Source of the DNA: Candidatus Thalassarchaeum sp.
Lineage (GTDB): Archaea > Thermoplasmatota > Poseidoniia > Poseidoniales > Thalassarchaeaceae
DNA: 35,340 nucleotides
Reading direction: 5' to 3'
Assembly: GCA_030748335.1 (NCBI GenBank)
Contig: JASMMD010000014.1
Span: 1 to 35,340, forward strand
Shown: positions 7,346 to 15,355 of the stretch, in pieces
How the letters are laid out: each line of letters starts with the position of its first letter
Numbering within the stretch: the first letter of the stretch is position 1
The notes under the pieces: model-generated
Told to the model about the DNA's origin: nothing
What the model saw: the letters and a program-made list of their open reading frames with translations, nothing else
Databases searched by the model: none
Position numbers and translations under genes: made by a program

Positions 7346-7828
7346 TCAATTCTCGCCCGGCGCGAGGATTGAGACCATATCTCCGGTGCTGACCATACCC
7401 TCTTCGAGAACGGAAGCGAGCCATCTCGACCAACCGAACTCCTGCTCGTGGTCGACCCTCGCGAACCTACCGTCCGCGAACGACCCCTCTATCTTGTAGC
7501 ACGGGGCGCATGGCTCACTGAGTTGAATGGTCGCCTCTCCGACCCTGAGAATCATCCCCACCTCAAGTGTGTCCCAGTCCATCCCTTCGATAGTAATGTT
7601 CTCCCCCGTCGAACCGACTTCGATGGAGTGCCCTTCATCCTGCAGTTGCCCGATCCTCTCAAGGGAGAAGATGTTGATTGCCCTCCTCGGATCACCGCCT
7701 CTCCTCTCGGCGCGGAACCTATTGTGATCCCCCTCCATCCCCTCGTAACGCACGTTCGCGGCCCTGATGGGGAGCTTGGGGACCCCCCCACCCTCACTGA
7801 CGTTCACGGAATGGACTACTCCGTTCAT
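7346..7828 (-). CDS. MOSC-domain protein
   Basis: A 160-aa stand-alone MOSC (molybdenum cofactor sulfurase C-terminal) domain. The N-terminal strand GVVHSVNVSEGGGVPK and the following DHNRFRAERRGGDPRRAINIFS segment are typical. The conserved Cys that carries or contacts sulfur is in EPCAPCYKIE, near residues 106-112. Such proteins bind Mo-cofactor or handle sulfur transfer; some reduce N-hydroxylated compounds when paired with electron donors. The ATG chosen is 8 bp past the end of the kinase gene; a longer in-frame start would run into that gene. A MobA-like nucleotidyltransferase elsewhere in the window suggests Mo-cofactor use, but the two are not adjacent. Confidence 0.88.
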   Translation of the reverse strand: MNGVVHSVNVSEGGGVPKLPIRAANVRYEGMEGDHNRFRAERRGGDPRRAINIFSLERIGQLQDEGHSIEVGSTGENITIEGMDWDTLEVGMILRVGEATIQLSEPCAPCYKIEGSFADGRFARVDHEQEFGWSRWLASVLEEGMVSTGDMVSILAPGEN

Positions 7829-7835
7829 GCTGCCA

Positions 7836-8747
7836 CTAGAATCCAAACTCCACGCCGAGCCTATCAACCATTTCGAGGTAGCGGCCCGACAGATCCGTGT
7901 CGGGTTCGGTCATAACGTGCTTCCAGTACCTCCAAGCGGCTATCGACAGAGTTGCGTAGCGATGCAAGGCAGCGAGTGCTGAACGTTCAGAGTTCGTTAG
8001 ACTGCGAACCGATTCGTAACCCGAAACGAGAGCGTCCCAACGCTCTTGGACAGGTCTTCCTCCGGCCCATCCGAAGCCGACAAAAGCCATCACGAGGTCG
8101 AAGGCACAGGGGCCGATCCAAGCCTCCTCGAGGTCCAGTATGGCGACCACCTCACCATCTCCGATGACGTTGTCGGGAAACAGGTCGCCATGCAGTATCC
8201 CCCGAGGCAGACCGACCGGAATCTGCCCGCGCAGCCCACTTTCCTCCTCTCTGAGAGCCACTAAGAAGTCGGTCCACCCAGTCTCATCGGCAAGCTCGTA
8301 CATGCGCTCGAACAACGGCCAACCCATCCTGAAATCATGTGGAAAGCAATCCGCCTCAGGGACCTCATGCAGTCTGGCCATAGTCGCACCAAGACTCTCC
8401 AGAGAGGCCCGGTCGGAGTCGAGGTGACCCCCAGTAACGTGTGGCAACAGGGTCCATGCGACACCATCCTTGATGGCAATCCTGCTCCCATCTACGAGTT
8501 CTATCGGAGTCGCGGTCGGAACACCGTGACCATCTAGCCAGATGTGGCGCTGTATCACAGTTCGAACATCATCCAGACTCTTCTGCGCCTGCCAAATCTT
8601 GAGCACGAGGCTGGTGCCACCCACGAGATCCAAACAGAGGTTTGAGTTGTCCCAACCCCCTGGGAGGCGCTGCACCGAGACCACTCCAGATAGTCCGGCC
8701 CGGGTGACCATCCACTCAGCATCCTCAAGAGTGACATCGACTGCCAT
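7836..8747 (-). CDS. APH-family kinase, homoserine kinase type II (ThrB2)-like
   Basis: A 303-aa protein-kinase-like-fold phosphotransferase. The N-lobe has a Gly-rich stretch LPGGWDNSN and the ATP-binding Lys in LVLKIW. The catalytic loop is GILHGDLFPDNV (Asp base and Asn for Mg), followed by the metal-binding Asp in AILDLEEA. HGDLFPDN and the EEA after the DFG-equivalent are typical of ThrB2-type homoserine kinases, but choline or other small-amine kinases share them, so the substrate is open. The ATG follows the glycosyltransferase TGA after a single base, so the genes are surely co-transcribed. The longer frame start overlaps the neighbour and is rejected. Confidence 0.85.
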   Translation of the reverse strand: MAVDVTLEDAEWMVTRAGLSGVVSVQRLPGGWDNSNLCLDLVGGTSLVLKIWQAQKSLDDVRTVIQRHIWLDGHGVPTATPIELVDGSRIAIKDGVAWTLLPHVTGGHLDSDRASLESLGATMARLHEVPEADCFPHDFRMGWPLFERMYELADETGWTDFLVALREEESGLRGQIPVGLPRGILHGDLFPDNVIGDGEVVAILDLEEAWIGPCAFDLVMAFVGFGWAGGRPVQERWDALVSGYESVRSLTNSERSALAALHRYATLSIAAWRYWKHVMTEPDTDLSGRYLEMVDRLGVEFGF

Positions 8748-8748
8748 G

Positions 8749-9996
8749 TCAGACCTCGTCGTTGATGATTGATTGAAGCCGCTCGGCATGGCTCTCGGGG
8801 GTGAGGCCAAGCTCCTCTATGCGATCCAACCCCCTGCGCGCCCAACGCTCCCGGGTACCCGGGTCGCGGGCTTGCTCGAGAGCCCGCCTCCAAGCCCCGA
8901 TGTCCCCACGCTCCACCAGCCTGCCGTTGAGTTGGTCGACAATTGTCTCGGTGTATCCACCCTCGTTGACGAAGACAGGTGGGACTCCTACGGCCATCGC
9001 CTCGATGGGTGTCAGTCCGAATGCCTCGCCATGCGCCAGACCGATGACCGCAGCGGAGTTTCGCATCACCGCCCGCATGGACTCGGAGTCAATACCGGAA
9101 AGCACCTTGACTACCACTCCGACCTCATTCCCATAGGCGCGCAGTGCAGCGTTCTCACCCTCCATACCTCCTCCAATCACCACTAGGCCCAAATCACTCC
9201 CTACTAGGTGCTCGACGGCCTCGTAGATGCCCTTGAACCGCGATAGCCTACCCACCGTGACCACATACGAACCACTCTCCCCTAAATTCAGGGAATCGAA
9301 GGCGTCCCGCTCTCCGTGAGAAAGCTCGTGACTGAACTCGGTAAGGTCGACTGAGGGATACAGCACGCCCCCCTTGATGCCGTAGATGCGGTGCAGGTTA
9401 CCCGATGAGAACTCGGAGTTCGCAGACACCCTCCATCTCGGGTTCTCGGCGAAGCCGCGGAAGGACCGCTCAATCCTCGCCCGCTGCCGACTCTGCAGCA
9501 GGTGCATCAGCCGCGGCTTCCAGCCGCCGCTACCGTCCGGGTTGAGGTGACTGACTTCATCGTGAATACCAGGTTTTGACTCCAAGAAGTGTAGGTGAAG
9601 GGGCTTGTCTGCTGGGACGAATGCTGGGAACTCCATCGACCCGTTGCCACCCGTCAGGTGTATTGCGTCAGCCCACTCTATGGCGGCCATCGCCGACTCG
9701 TGTTCCCTCCATGCCGCTGCTGCGCTACGCTCCTGACCTGACGTAATCTCGTTCACTAGGCCCCCCTTCGGTTGCCACTGGTAGAACGGCTCGAGGATCT
9801 GTATACCTGTGGATAGCAGGGCTTGGCGTTGCGAGTCCAAGAGGTTGAGACAGGCGAAACGCACCTCAAAACGCTCGGCGATGCTAGGCAGATTGCGCAT
9901 CAGGTCACGCGCCGCGCCACCGTTAACGGTCATCGCCGCCTTGACTACCAGAAGACGGGTTCTACGCTCGCTCACAGGCCTCGCTCGGGTCGGCAC
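8749..9996 (-). CDS. Glycosyltransferase family 4 (GT-B fold)
   Basis: A 415-aa retaining GT-B glycosyltransferase. The N-terminal acceptor domain begins near RTRLLVVKAAMTVNGGAARD. The donor domain has VVTVGRLSRFKGIYEAVE (Lys that contacts nucleotide-sugar phosphates) and the EX7E signature in HGEAFGLTPIEAMAVGVPP, followed by EGGYTETI. There are no TM helices, so it acts at the cytoplasmic face, perhaps on glycolipids or for surface-glycan assembly. The start is GTG; another in-frame GTG seven codons on is possible and fits slightly better with the AT-rich box near 10018 as a TATA element. The partner kinase begins one base after its stop. Confidence 0.9.
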   Translation of the reverse strand: MPTRARPVSERRTRLLVVKAAMTVNGGAARDLMRNLPSIAERFEVRFACLNLLDSQRQALLSTGIQILEPFYQWQPKGGLVNEITSGQERSAAAAWREHESAMAAIEWADAIHLTGGNGSMEFPAFVPADKPLHLHFLESKPGIHDEVSHLNPDGSGGWKPRLMHLLQSRQRARIERSFRGFAENPRWRVSANSEFSSGNLHRIYGIKGGVLYPSVDLTEFSHELSHGERDAFDSLNLGESGSYVVTVGRLSRFKGIYEAVEHLVGSDLGLVVIGGGMEGENAALRAYGNEVGVVVKVLSGIDSESMRAVMRNSAAVIGLAHGEAFGLTPIEAMAVGVPPVFVNEGGYTETIVDQLNGRLVERGDIGAWRRALEQARDPGTRERWARRGLDRIEELGLTPESHAERLQSIINDEV

Positions 9997-10012
9997 GGTA
10001 AGGGGCTTCGGT

Positions 10013-10022
10013 CATTTAATTC
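10013..10022. promoter_or_regulatory. Symmetric AT-rich box, probable bidirectional TATA element
   Basis: The near-palindromic CATTTAATTC is the only AT-rich patch in the divergent gap. Its centre is about 27-30 bp from the plus-strand ATG at 10049 and 22-43 bp from the two candidate GTG starts of the glycosyltransferase. The geometry fits leaderless transcription in both directions. Confidence 0.45.
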
Positions 10023-10048
10023 AAGAGCAGTCTGCCTTTCGCAGGGGT

Positions 10049-10375
10049 ATGGTCGACGTCGCCTCGCCGGTGCTGGGTGGCTTCCAGGACAGCATCGTGG
10101 ACGCATTCGGAGCCGCCGCCGGGTGGTGGGTCGGCCATCTGCTGGTGCTTGGCATGGTGTCTCTCTGCGTGGTTGCGCTACAGAACAGGGAACACATCGC
10201 CAATTATTCCGGCCTCGGCCGCAGCATGCTGATGGACATAGCCGCCACACTTGTCCTCATAGCCGTCCAGTACCCCATTTTCACAGGCACCTTCGGGTGG
10301 CCTGAGGGAGAGTCCTTCGTCCTCGCCGCAATCTGTGCCCTGTCGCTCAGGTGGCACGTGCTAATCGTCGAATGA
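10049..10375 (+). CDS. Small membrane protein (108 aa, about three TM helices)
   Basis: The protein begins MVDVASPVLGGFQDS and has hydrophobic segments near residues 25-43, 58-77 and 87-104. It looks like a small multi-spanning membrane protein with no recognised family. The longer in-frame extension upstream reads through the promoter region and is rejected. A symmetric AT box about 27-30 bp upstream supports a nearly leaderless transcript. Its last 15 bp overlap the 3' end of the convergent surface-protein gene. Confidence 0.65.
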   Translation: MVDVASPVLGGFQDSIVDAFGAAAGWWVGHLLVLGMVSLCVVALQNREHIANYSGLGRSMLMDIAATLVLIAVQYPIFTGTFGWPEGESFVLAAICALSLRWHVLIVE

Positions 10376-11341
10376 GCGCCGGCGCCGAACCACGAGCATG
10401 ACTATCGTCAGGATCAGAACCACGGCTACGCCCCCGATGATTACTGGGGCCTCGTCGGCGTATTCCCCGAACACCGAGTCGTTACCAGTAAGGTCGATGG
10501 TTCCTATTCCGATGCTCTTGGGTTCGACCGTGACGCTCACAGAGTTGGAGCTCGAGCACGACTTCGGAACCGAGGCACCGTCCTCGAGCACGATGACGCA
10601 CCCCTTCCAAGTGCTATCGAGGTTTGAGGGGGTGAGAATCTGGAACTGGCAGTTGGCCGAGGTGCCGCCGTCGGGAATCAGCACATCGCAAGGTGGGCTC
10701 TGGTCGTCGAAGCCGCTGGGCCACGATGAGGAGCCCGAGTCATCGACCATCATCGCACTATACTCGGCGGTTGAGTCGGTGTTGCTGTCGCACGATATAG
10801 AGACGGAGAACGAGATTATCTGACCGGCCTCCAGAGTGCCTCCGCCCTGCCCTACAGTGTGATCGCAGGTGGTGAATTCGGCTATCGTGACACTGATCTC
10901 GTCGGAGTCACTGGCTAGGCCCGGAACGGGAACGCCTCCCGCCGAGGTGACCTCCGCGCTGACATTGACCTCGTAGTTACCCGCCTCTGCGTTCTCTCCG
11001 GCCCTGACGCTGAACGTGACTAATGCAGTCTCTCCGGCCGGCAGGGTGACGCTTTCCGGTTCGGTCCCAGTCAAGTCCCCGAATTCCACTGATATCTCAA
11101 TCTCCTCCTCCCACATCGAGCCGTTCTCTAACTCGCAGTTGACCATCGCAGTGCCGCTGGAACCGGGGGAGACATCCACTTCCACGCTGTCGACGCATTC
11201 GATTGTGATGTCCGGGAAAACCTGTCCGGAAACAGCCGGGATGAGGGCGCCTAGGGGCCCTACAAGCAGCAGGAAAACGAGTAGCACAGCCGTTCTGGGC
11301 ACGACTCCGGCTGCCGCCCCACTCGGATAGATATTCTCCAT
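10361..11341 (-). CDS. Surface protein with signal peptide, beta-sandwich repeats and C-terminal TM anchor
   Basis: A 326-aa protein. A signal sequence near residues 17-40 (LLVFLLLVGPLGALIPAVSG) is followed by two extracellular beta-rich domains with paired Cys (Cys49/Cys68 and later Cys pairs), Ser/Thr-rich and acidic. The first resembles the CARDB/NEW3 type (LPAGETALVTFSVRAG). A C-terminal TM helix near 297-318 is followed by RRRRSFDD, giving a type I topology with a basic stop-transfer tail. It is likely part of the cell envelope; several NxS/T sequons would allow glycosylation. No enzyme motif is visible. It is convergent with the 108-aa membrane protein and divergent from the thermosome gene. 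Confidence 0.78.
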   Translation of the reverse strand: MENIYPSGAAAGVVPRTAVLLVFLLLVGPLGALIPAVSGQVFPDITIECVDSVEVDVSPGSSGTAMVNCELENGSMWEEEIEISVEFGDLTGTEPESVTLPAGETALVTFSVRAGENAEAGNYEVNVSAEVTSAGGVPVPGLASDSDEISVTIAEFTTCDHTVGQGGGTLEAGQIISFSVSISCDSNTDSTAEYSAMMVDDSGSSSWPSGFDDQSPPCDVLIPDGGTSANCQFQILTPSNLDSTWKGCVIVLEDGASVPKSCSSSNSVSVTVEPKSIGIGTIDLTGNDSVFGEYADEAPVIIGGVAVVLILTIVMLVVRRRRSFDD

Positions 11342-11384
11342 TCACTCCGCGTGTCTTACTGATTTGTCGACTCAAAGCATTCAT

Positions 11385-11403
11385 GGCGACCCCTAGGGTC
11401 GCC
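11385..11403 (+). promoter_or_regulatory. Perfect 8-bp inverted repeat upstream of thermosome gene
   Basis: The arms GGCGACCC and GGGTCGCC flank a 3-base spacer, ending 7 bp before the thermosome ATG. The element would cover the expected transcript start region, so it could be an operator for a heat-shock-type repressor or a 5' hairpin. Function is inferred only from position and symmetry. Confidence 0.4.
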
Positions 11404-11410
11404 CGAATCC

Positions 11411-12982
11411 ATGAGCGAGGGTGAGGCCAAGCCTCCGGTAGTTATCGTCAAGCCGGAGACGAAGGTCACTAGCGGCACCGACGTCCAGGACAAACTAATC
11501 AGCGCAGCACGCGTCTTTTCGGATCTCCTGAAGCCGACTTTCGGGCCCCGTGGACTGGACAAGATGCTGTACAAGACCGACGGCACCACAGCAGTCACCA
11601 ACGACGGTGCCAAGATAGTGGCCGAGCTGATGGTCAAGCACCCGGCTGCCAAGATGATGGTCTCGATGGGTAACTCTCAGGAGGAGGCCTGCGGGGACGG
11701 CGTCACCACCACCATGCTACTATGCGGTTCGCTTCTTCAGGAGGCCAGTAACCTGCTGCGCAAGGGTTTGCACCCACTGACTCTCGTAGACGGCTATCGC
11801 TCGGCGCTCGCAGCGGCAACCGAGCAGATGGACGCAGACACGCACGATGTGTCCGACGAGCGTCTGGCAGCGGTGACCGAGACGGCGCTTCGCGGTAAGG
11901 GAGCCGAGGCAGCGCTCGACCACTTCTCTCACATCATCACCGATGCACTGAGCATCCTCTCAACCAATCGCGATGATGCTGGCGCCGAGCACGTCGCGAT
12001 GTTCAAGACTGGCACCGGTGAAATGCGTGACTCAAAACTCATCAGAGGCGTCGTGGTCAATCGCAGGGTGCTTATGGATAGCCTGCCGAACCGACTTAGC
12101 GATGCCAAGGTGGCTGTGCTAGGAGGCGACCTCAAGATACGCTCGATGACTAGGGATGCCGAGATCCAGATTACCAGTGCCGACCAACTCGACTCCTTCG
12201 TCGATGCCGAACAGGCTCGCAAGCGGGCGCTCGCTGACGCGGTAATCGCCAGCGGGGCTGGCGTGGTGCTGTGCACGGGGGAGGTCGACAGGGACGTCCT
12301 GCACCACCTCGCTGATGCCGAGGTACTGGCAGTGGGCGAGCTAGACGAGTCGGAGATCCGCAACGCCGCAGACGCCGTCAGGGCCAACATAGTCGACTCC
12401 ATCCTAGACATTGAGGCCGATGATCTGGGGTCCTGCGGCTCCTTAGTTTGGGAACGCCGCGAGGCCTCGGACCAGGTCGAGGACATCATCAGGATCGACG
12501 AATGTCCGAGTCCGAGGACAGTCACCATTGAGGTAGGAGGGGGCGGCGACACCGGCACCGAGGAGGTGATTCGAGGGCTGCATGACGCACTCAGGGCAAC
12601 CTCGTTGGCTCTCGCCGACGGTGAATTGCTGCCTGGCGCCGGTTCTGTTCACGCCCGCATGGCGCATGCTGTGCGACGCGCCTCCGAGGCTGAACCGGGC
12701 CGTGCAAGACTCGCGATGGACGCCTACGCTCGCGCCCTTGAGACAATTCCCGCTACTCTGGTGGAGAACTCTGGCGGAGATCCGCTGGACCGCATACTCG
12801 AGCTGAGAGCGGCCGCCAGAGAGGACGACGGTTTTGTCGGAATCACCCCAGAGGGCGAGGTCGGACCTTCAGATGGAGTATGGCACCCGAGGGCGGTAAT
12901 CGAGGAAGGACTCGAGTCAGCGACCGAGACCGCGATGAGCATGCTGAGGATTGACCAGGTCATCTCGGCGAGGGGCGACTAG
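11411..12982 (+). CDS. Thermosome subunit (group II chaperonin), diverged C-terminal half
   Basis: A 523-aa CCT/thermosome-family chaperonin. The equatorial ATP-binding motifs are intact: TFGPRGLDKML at 43-53, NDGAKIV at 64-70 and GDGVTTT at 95-101. A catalytic-type Asp remains in IRGLHDALRA. The later nucleotide-pocket motif, usually PGGG followed by acidic residues, reads LPGAGSVHARMA, and the protein stops at ISARGD without the Gly/Met-rich tail of many thermosomes. The role is ATP-driven folding in a double-ring cage. It lies 44 bp before purH on the same strand, so the two may be co-transcribed. The divergence suggests a specialised subunit of a hetero-oligomer or lineage drift. Confidence 0.92.
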   Translation: MSEGEAKPPVVIVKPETKVTSGTDVQDKLISAARVFSDLLKPTFGPRGLDKMLYKTDGTTAVTNDGAKIVAELMVKHPAAKMMVSMGNSQEEACGDGVTTTMLLCGSLLQEASNLLRKGLHPLTLVDGYRSALAAATEQMDADTHDVSDERLAAVTETALRGKGAEAALDHFSHIITDALSILSTNRDDAGAEHVAMFKTGTGEMRDSKLIRGVVVNRRVLMDSLPNRLSDAKVAVLGGDLKIRSMTRDAEIQITSADQLDSFVDAEQARKRALADAVIASGAGVVLCTGEVDRDVLHHLADAEVLAVGELDESEIRNAADAVRANIVDSILDIEADDLGSCGSLVWERREASDQVEDIIRIDECPSPRTVTIEVGGGGDTGTEEVIRGLHDALRATSLALADGELLPGAGSVHARMAHAVRRASEAEPGRARLAMDAYARALETIPATLVENSGGDPLDRILELRAAAREDDGFVGITPEGEVGPSDGVWHPRAVIEEGLESATETAMSMLRIDQVISARGD

Positions 12983-13026
12983 GGCGTTACGCGAACCATT
13001 CAAGGCCACCTCACTCACGCATCGTC

Positions 13027-14610
13027 ATGGCCCAACCACGCGCTCTGCTCAGCGTCTGGGAGAAGTCTGGCATCATCGAGCTCGGCAGCGCCCTTTCCGG
13101 GATGGGCTGGGAACTGCTCTCAACCGGGGGGACCGCGCGCACCCTCAGGGACGCCGGCTTCGAAGTCACCGACGTGTCCGAGGCAACCGGTCACCCGGAG
13201 GTGTTCGACGGACGCGTCAAGACGCTTCACCCGGCAATCCACGGCGGGATACTCGCCCGACGCGACAGGGAGGACGACATGGCGACACTGGCCGAACTCG
13301 GCTACGGTACGGTGGATCTAGTCTGCGTCAACCTATACCCGTTCGAGGCGACCGCCGCGCAGGATCCTCCAGCGAGTGATTCCGAACTAATCGAGATGAT
13401 AGATATCGGCGGTCCGACCATGGTCAGATCTGCCGCCAAGAACCACTCCGATGTCATCGTGCTGACCAATCCTGAGCAGTATCCATCTGTGCTCAAATCA
13501 CTGTCTAGCGCAAATGGCGACCCCTGTGGGGTCGACAGCGCTACTAGGCAGTCACTCGCCCTCGCTGCTTACCAGAGCACCGCGGCCTACGACGCAGCGG
13601 TGTCCAACGAGCTTGAGAGCAGGTTCACCCAGCGCGACGTGCCTTCACGCATCCACGTTTCCTCAGGTCCCGGCTCCGAACTGCGCTACGGGGAGAACCC
13701 ACACCAACCCGCAGCCTTCTATCCGGCAGCGGGCGAGCCCTCAGGCCTCGCCGCAGCCACCCAGCACGGTGGCAAGCCGCTTTCGTACAACAACTACCTC
13801 GACCTCGACGGCGCTCTACGTCTAGCCCGCTCACTCTGCGACGCTGCTGCTGGAGGACAGCACGCATGCGTGATAGTCAAGCACACGAATCCATGTGGTG
13901 CGGCCGTCGATCAGACTCAAGTGGGAGCATGGAAGAACGCTCTGGCAAGCGATCCCGAGAGCGCCTTTGGCTGTGTCATAGCCTTCACCGATATAGTCGG
14001 AAAGGCGACGGCCGAGACCATCGGCGGCCATTTCTTCGAGTGCATGATAGCACCGGGCTACGAGCCAGAGGCGCTCGAATTCCTGTCGACTAAGAAGAAC
14101 CGCAGGTTACTCACCCTCGATCCGATTGTCCCGCGCATCGACGAAGTCAGGGTACGTCATCTCGACGGCGGCTGGCTGGCTCAGGTGCAAGGACCTCCTG
14201 GAATCGACTGGGACGCTGTTAAGTGCGTCACGGTGAAGCAGGCCGACACAGATGAACTCACTCTGGCACGGTTCGGCTCAGAGGTGCTCGCCGAGGTGAA
14301 GTCGAACGCAATCATCCTCGTATCCAAGACAGCCACCGGTTGCGCCACCGTAGGAGTCGGACCCGGGCAGACCAGCAGGGTCGAGGCGGTCAGGATAGCG
14401 GCCCGCAGGGCGGGCGAGCGAGCCGCGGGCTCGATGATGGTCTCCGACGCGTTCTTCCCGTTCCGAGATGGCATTGATGCAGCGCATGAGATAGGCGTGA
14501 CCACAGTAGTCCAGCCCGGCGGCTCGATGAGGGACCAGGAGTCTATCGATGCGGCCAACGAGCACGGCATGGCGATGCTGTTCACTGGCAGGCGCCTCTT
14601 CTTGCACTAG
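13027..14610 (+). CDS. purH: Bifunctional AICAR formyltransferase/IMP cyclohydrolase
   Basis: A full-length 527-aa PurH catalysing the last two steps of IMP synthesis with 10-formyl-THF. The N-terminal IMP cyclohydrolase (MGS-like) domain shows LSVWEKSG, LLSTGGTART, FDGRVKTLHP and IHGGILARR, then NLYPFE. The C-terminal formyltransferase domain has LRYGENPHQPAAF, the catalytic KHTNPCGAA, and a C-terminal DAFFPFRDGID followed by QPGGSMRD. Archaea without folate use PurP/PurO, so this folate-dependent bacterial-type enzyme, together with PurN elsewhere in the window, indicates a complete folate-linked purine pathway. The ATG start is well placed. Confidence 0.96.
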   Translation: MAQPRALLSVWEKSGIIELGSALSGMGWELLSTGGTARTLRDAGFEVTDVSEATGHPEVFDGRVKTLHPAIHGGILARRDREDDMATLAELGYGTVDLVCVNLYPFEATAAQDPPASDSELIEMIDIGGPTMVRSAAKNHSDVIVLTNPEQYPSVLKSLSSANGDPCGVDSATRQSLALAAYQSTAAYDAAVSNELESRFTQRDVPSRIHVSSGPGSELRYGENPHQPAAFYPAAGEPSGLAAATQHGGKPLSYNNYLDLDGALRLARSLCDAAAGGQHACVIVKHTNPCGAAVDQTQVGAWKNALASDPESAFGCVIAFTDIVGKATAETIGGHFFECMIAPGYEPEALEFLSTKKNRRLLTLDPIVPRIDEVRVRHLDGGWLAQVQGPPGIDWDAVKCVTVKQADTDELTLARFGSEVLAEVKSNAIILVSKTATGCATVGVGPGQTSRVEAVRIAARRAGERAAGSMMVSDAFFPFRDGIDAAHEIGVTTVVQPGGSMRDQESIDAANEHGMAMLFTGRRLFLH

Positions 14611-14618
14611 ATGAGGAA

Positions 14619-14717
14619 TCACCCTACGGTGTGTATCCATTCTCTAAACCAAATCACGAATCCTGCAACTAGGATCATTATCAGGATGGAACGCTTGCTG
14701 GTCAAGTCCAATGCCAT
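14619..14717 (-). CDS. Candidate 32-aa single-TM microprotein
   Basis: A short ATG-to-TGA frame in the gap between purH and the next plus-strand gene. It encodes a basic N-terminus (MALDLTSKR), a hydrophobic helix of about 15 residues starting SILIMILVAG, and a charged tail (FREWIHTVG). Orientation is opposite to both flanking genes. The amphipathic-to-hydrophobic layout is what small membrane-associated subunits look like, and the frame ends just inside the intergenic space. No homologue is recognised, and a frame this short could arise by chance. Confidence 0.35.
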   Translation of the reverse strand: MALDLTSKRSILIMILVAGFVIWFREWIHTVG

Positions 14718-14763
14718 GATTCGAAAGGGGCGCTGGACTTGAACGGTTTGATGTCGGGAACAC

Positions 14764-14771
14764 CTATACTA
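14764..14771 (+). promoter_or_regulatory. TATA-like box for the TM-anchored hypothetical gene
   Basis: CTATACTA is centred about 27 bp before the ATG at 14794, matching the geometry of a leaderless archaeal transcript. No purine-rich ribosome-binding site precedes that ATG. Confidence 0.55.
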
Positions 14772-14793
14772 ACCCGAACAAGGCCCCAATGCC

Positions 14794-15234
14794 ATGGATG
14801 AAGGGGACGTAATTGCCGTCGCCGTCGGCATTTTCATTGTGGCCATCTTCTACTTCTCCATCAAAAGCGAACTCCCCGGGGTAATCGCACTCCTCAAGTT
14901 GCCCGCCTTGGCGCAGAAGCCCGCCTTCCAGGACGGCTCGACGCGGACCCTGCAGGCACAGATAGACGGCAAGGAGAAGGAGCTCAAGGTCACGACACTC
15001 GACAACCTCCTCACCAAGATGATGACCACCAAGAAGAAGGGCATCCTCTATCTAGATGAAGACCGGAAGGGAGGGAGGAACATCGAGATGGAACTCACCT
15101 CAGACGACGAAGACGACTACATGCGTCTGAAGCTGCTGCACGGTGAGGAAACCCTCAGGGATCAGCAGTTCAATCTCGACAAGGACGTCAGCGGCCCTTT
15201 CCATTTCATATCCGAGGCCCTGCGGGATGTGTAA
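14794..15234 (+). CDS. TM-anchored hypothetical protein (146 aa)
   Basis: An N-terminal membrane helix at residues 6-22 (VIAVAVGIFIVAIFYFS) is followed by a soluble domain with a Lys-rich middle (MMTTKKKGILYLDEDRKGG) and an acidic patch (TSDDEDDYMRLKLL). The sequence suggests a beta-alpha domain exposed to the cytoplasm if the N-terminus is outside. No family is recognised. A TATA-like box 27 bp upstream of the ATG supports this start. It is followed by tRNA-Cys on the other strand, so it is probably monocistronic. Confidence 0.7.
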   Translation: MDEGDVIAVAVGIFIVAIFYFSIKSELPGVIALLKLPALAQKPAFQDGSTRTLQAQIDGKEKELKVTTLDNLLTKMMTTKKKGILYLDEDRKGGRNIEMELTSDDEDDYMRLKLLHGEETLRDQQFNLDKDVSGPFHFISEALRDV

Positions 15235-15281
15235 CGTCCCGGCAAATCAAGTCAAAGAGCACCCTCTGATACGGAGAATAT

Positions 15282-15355
15282 TGGAGCACGGGCCGGGATT
15301 TGCACCCGGGTCCACGGATCTGCAGTCCGTTGCATAGCTGCTCTGCCACCCGTGC
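15282..15355 (-). tRNA. tRNA-Cys (anticodon GCA), CCA encoded, altered D/T-loop pair
   Basis: The acceptor GCACGGG/CCCGTGC is perfectly paired, with U73 (the cysteine identity discriminator) and encoded CCA. The anticodon stem ACGGA/TCCGT holds loop CTGCAGA, so the anticodon is GCA. The T stem CCGGG/CCCGG encloses TGCAAAT, so position 55 is G instead of U. Aligned to E. coli tRNA-Cys, D-loop position 18 is A instead of G, so both partners of the usual G18-U55 contact are changed. G15 and C48 are normal. All stems are intact, so a pseudogene is unlikely. No clear TATA box is seen upstream. Confidence 0.92.

Noticed and set aside
7836-8747. Aminoglycoside resistance kinase
   Set aside because: The HGDLFPDN motif and setting fit ThrB2-like metabolic kinases better than antibiotic kinases.
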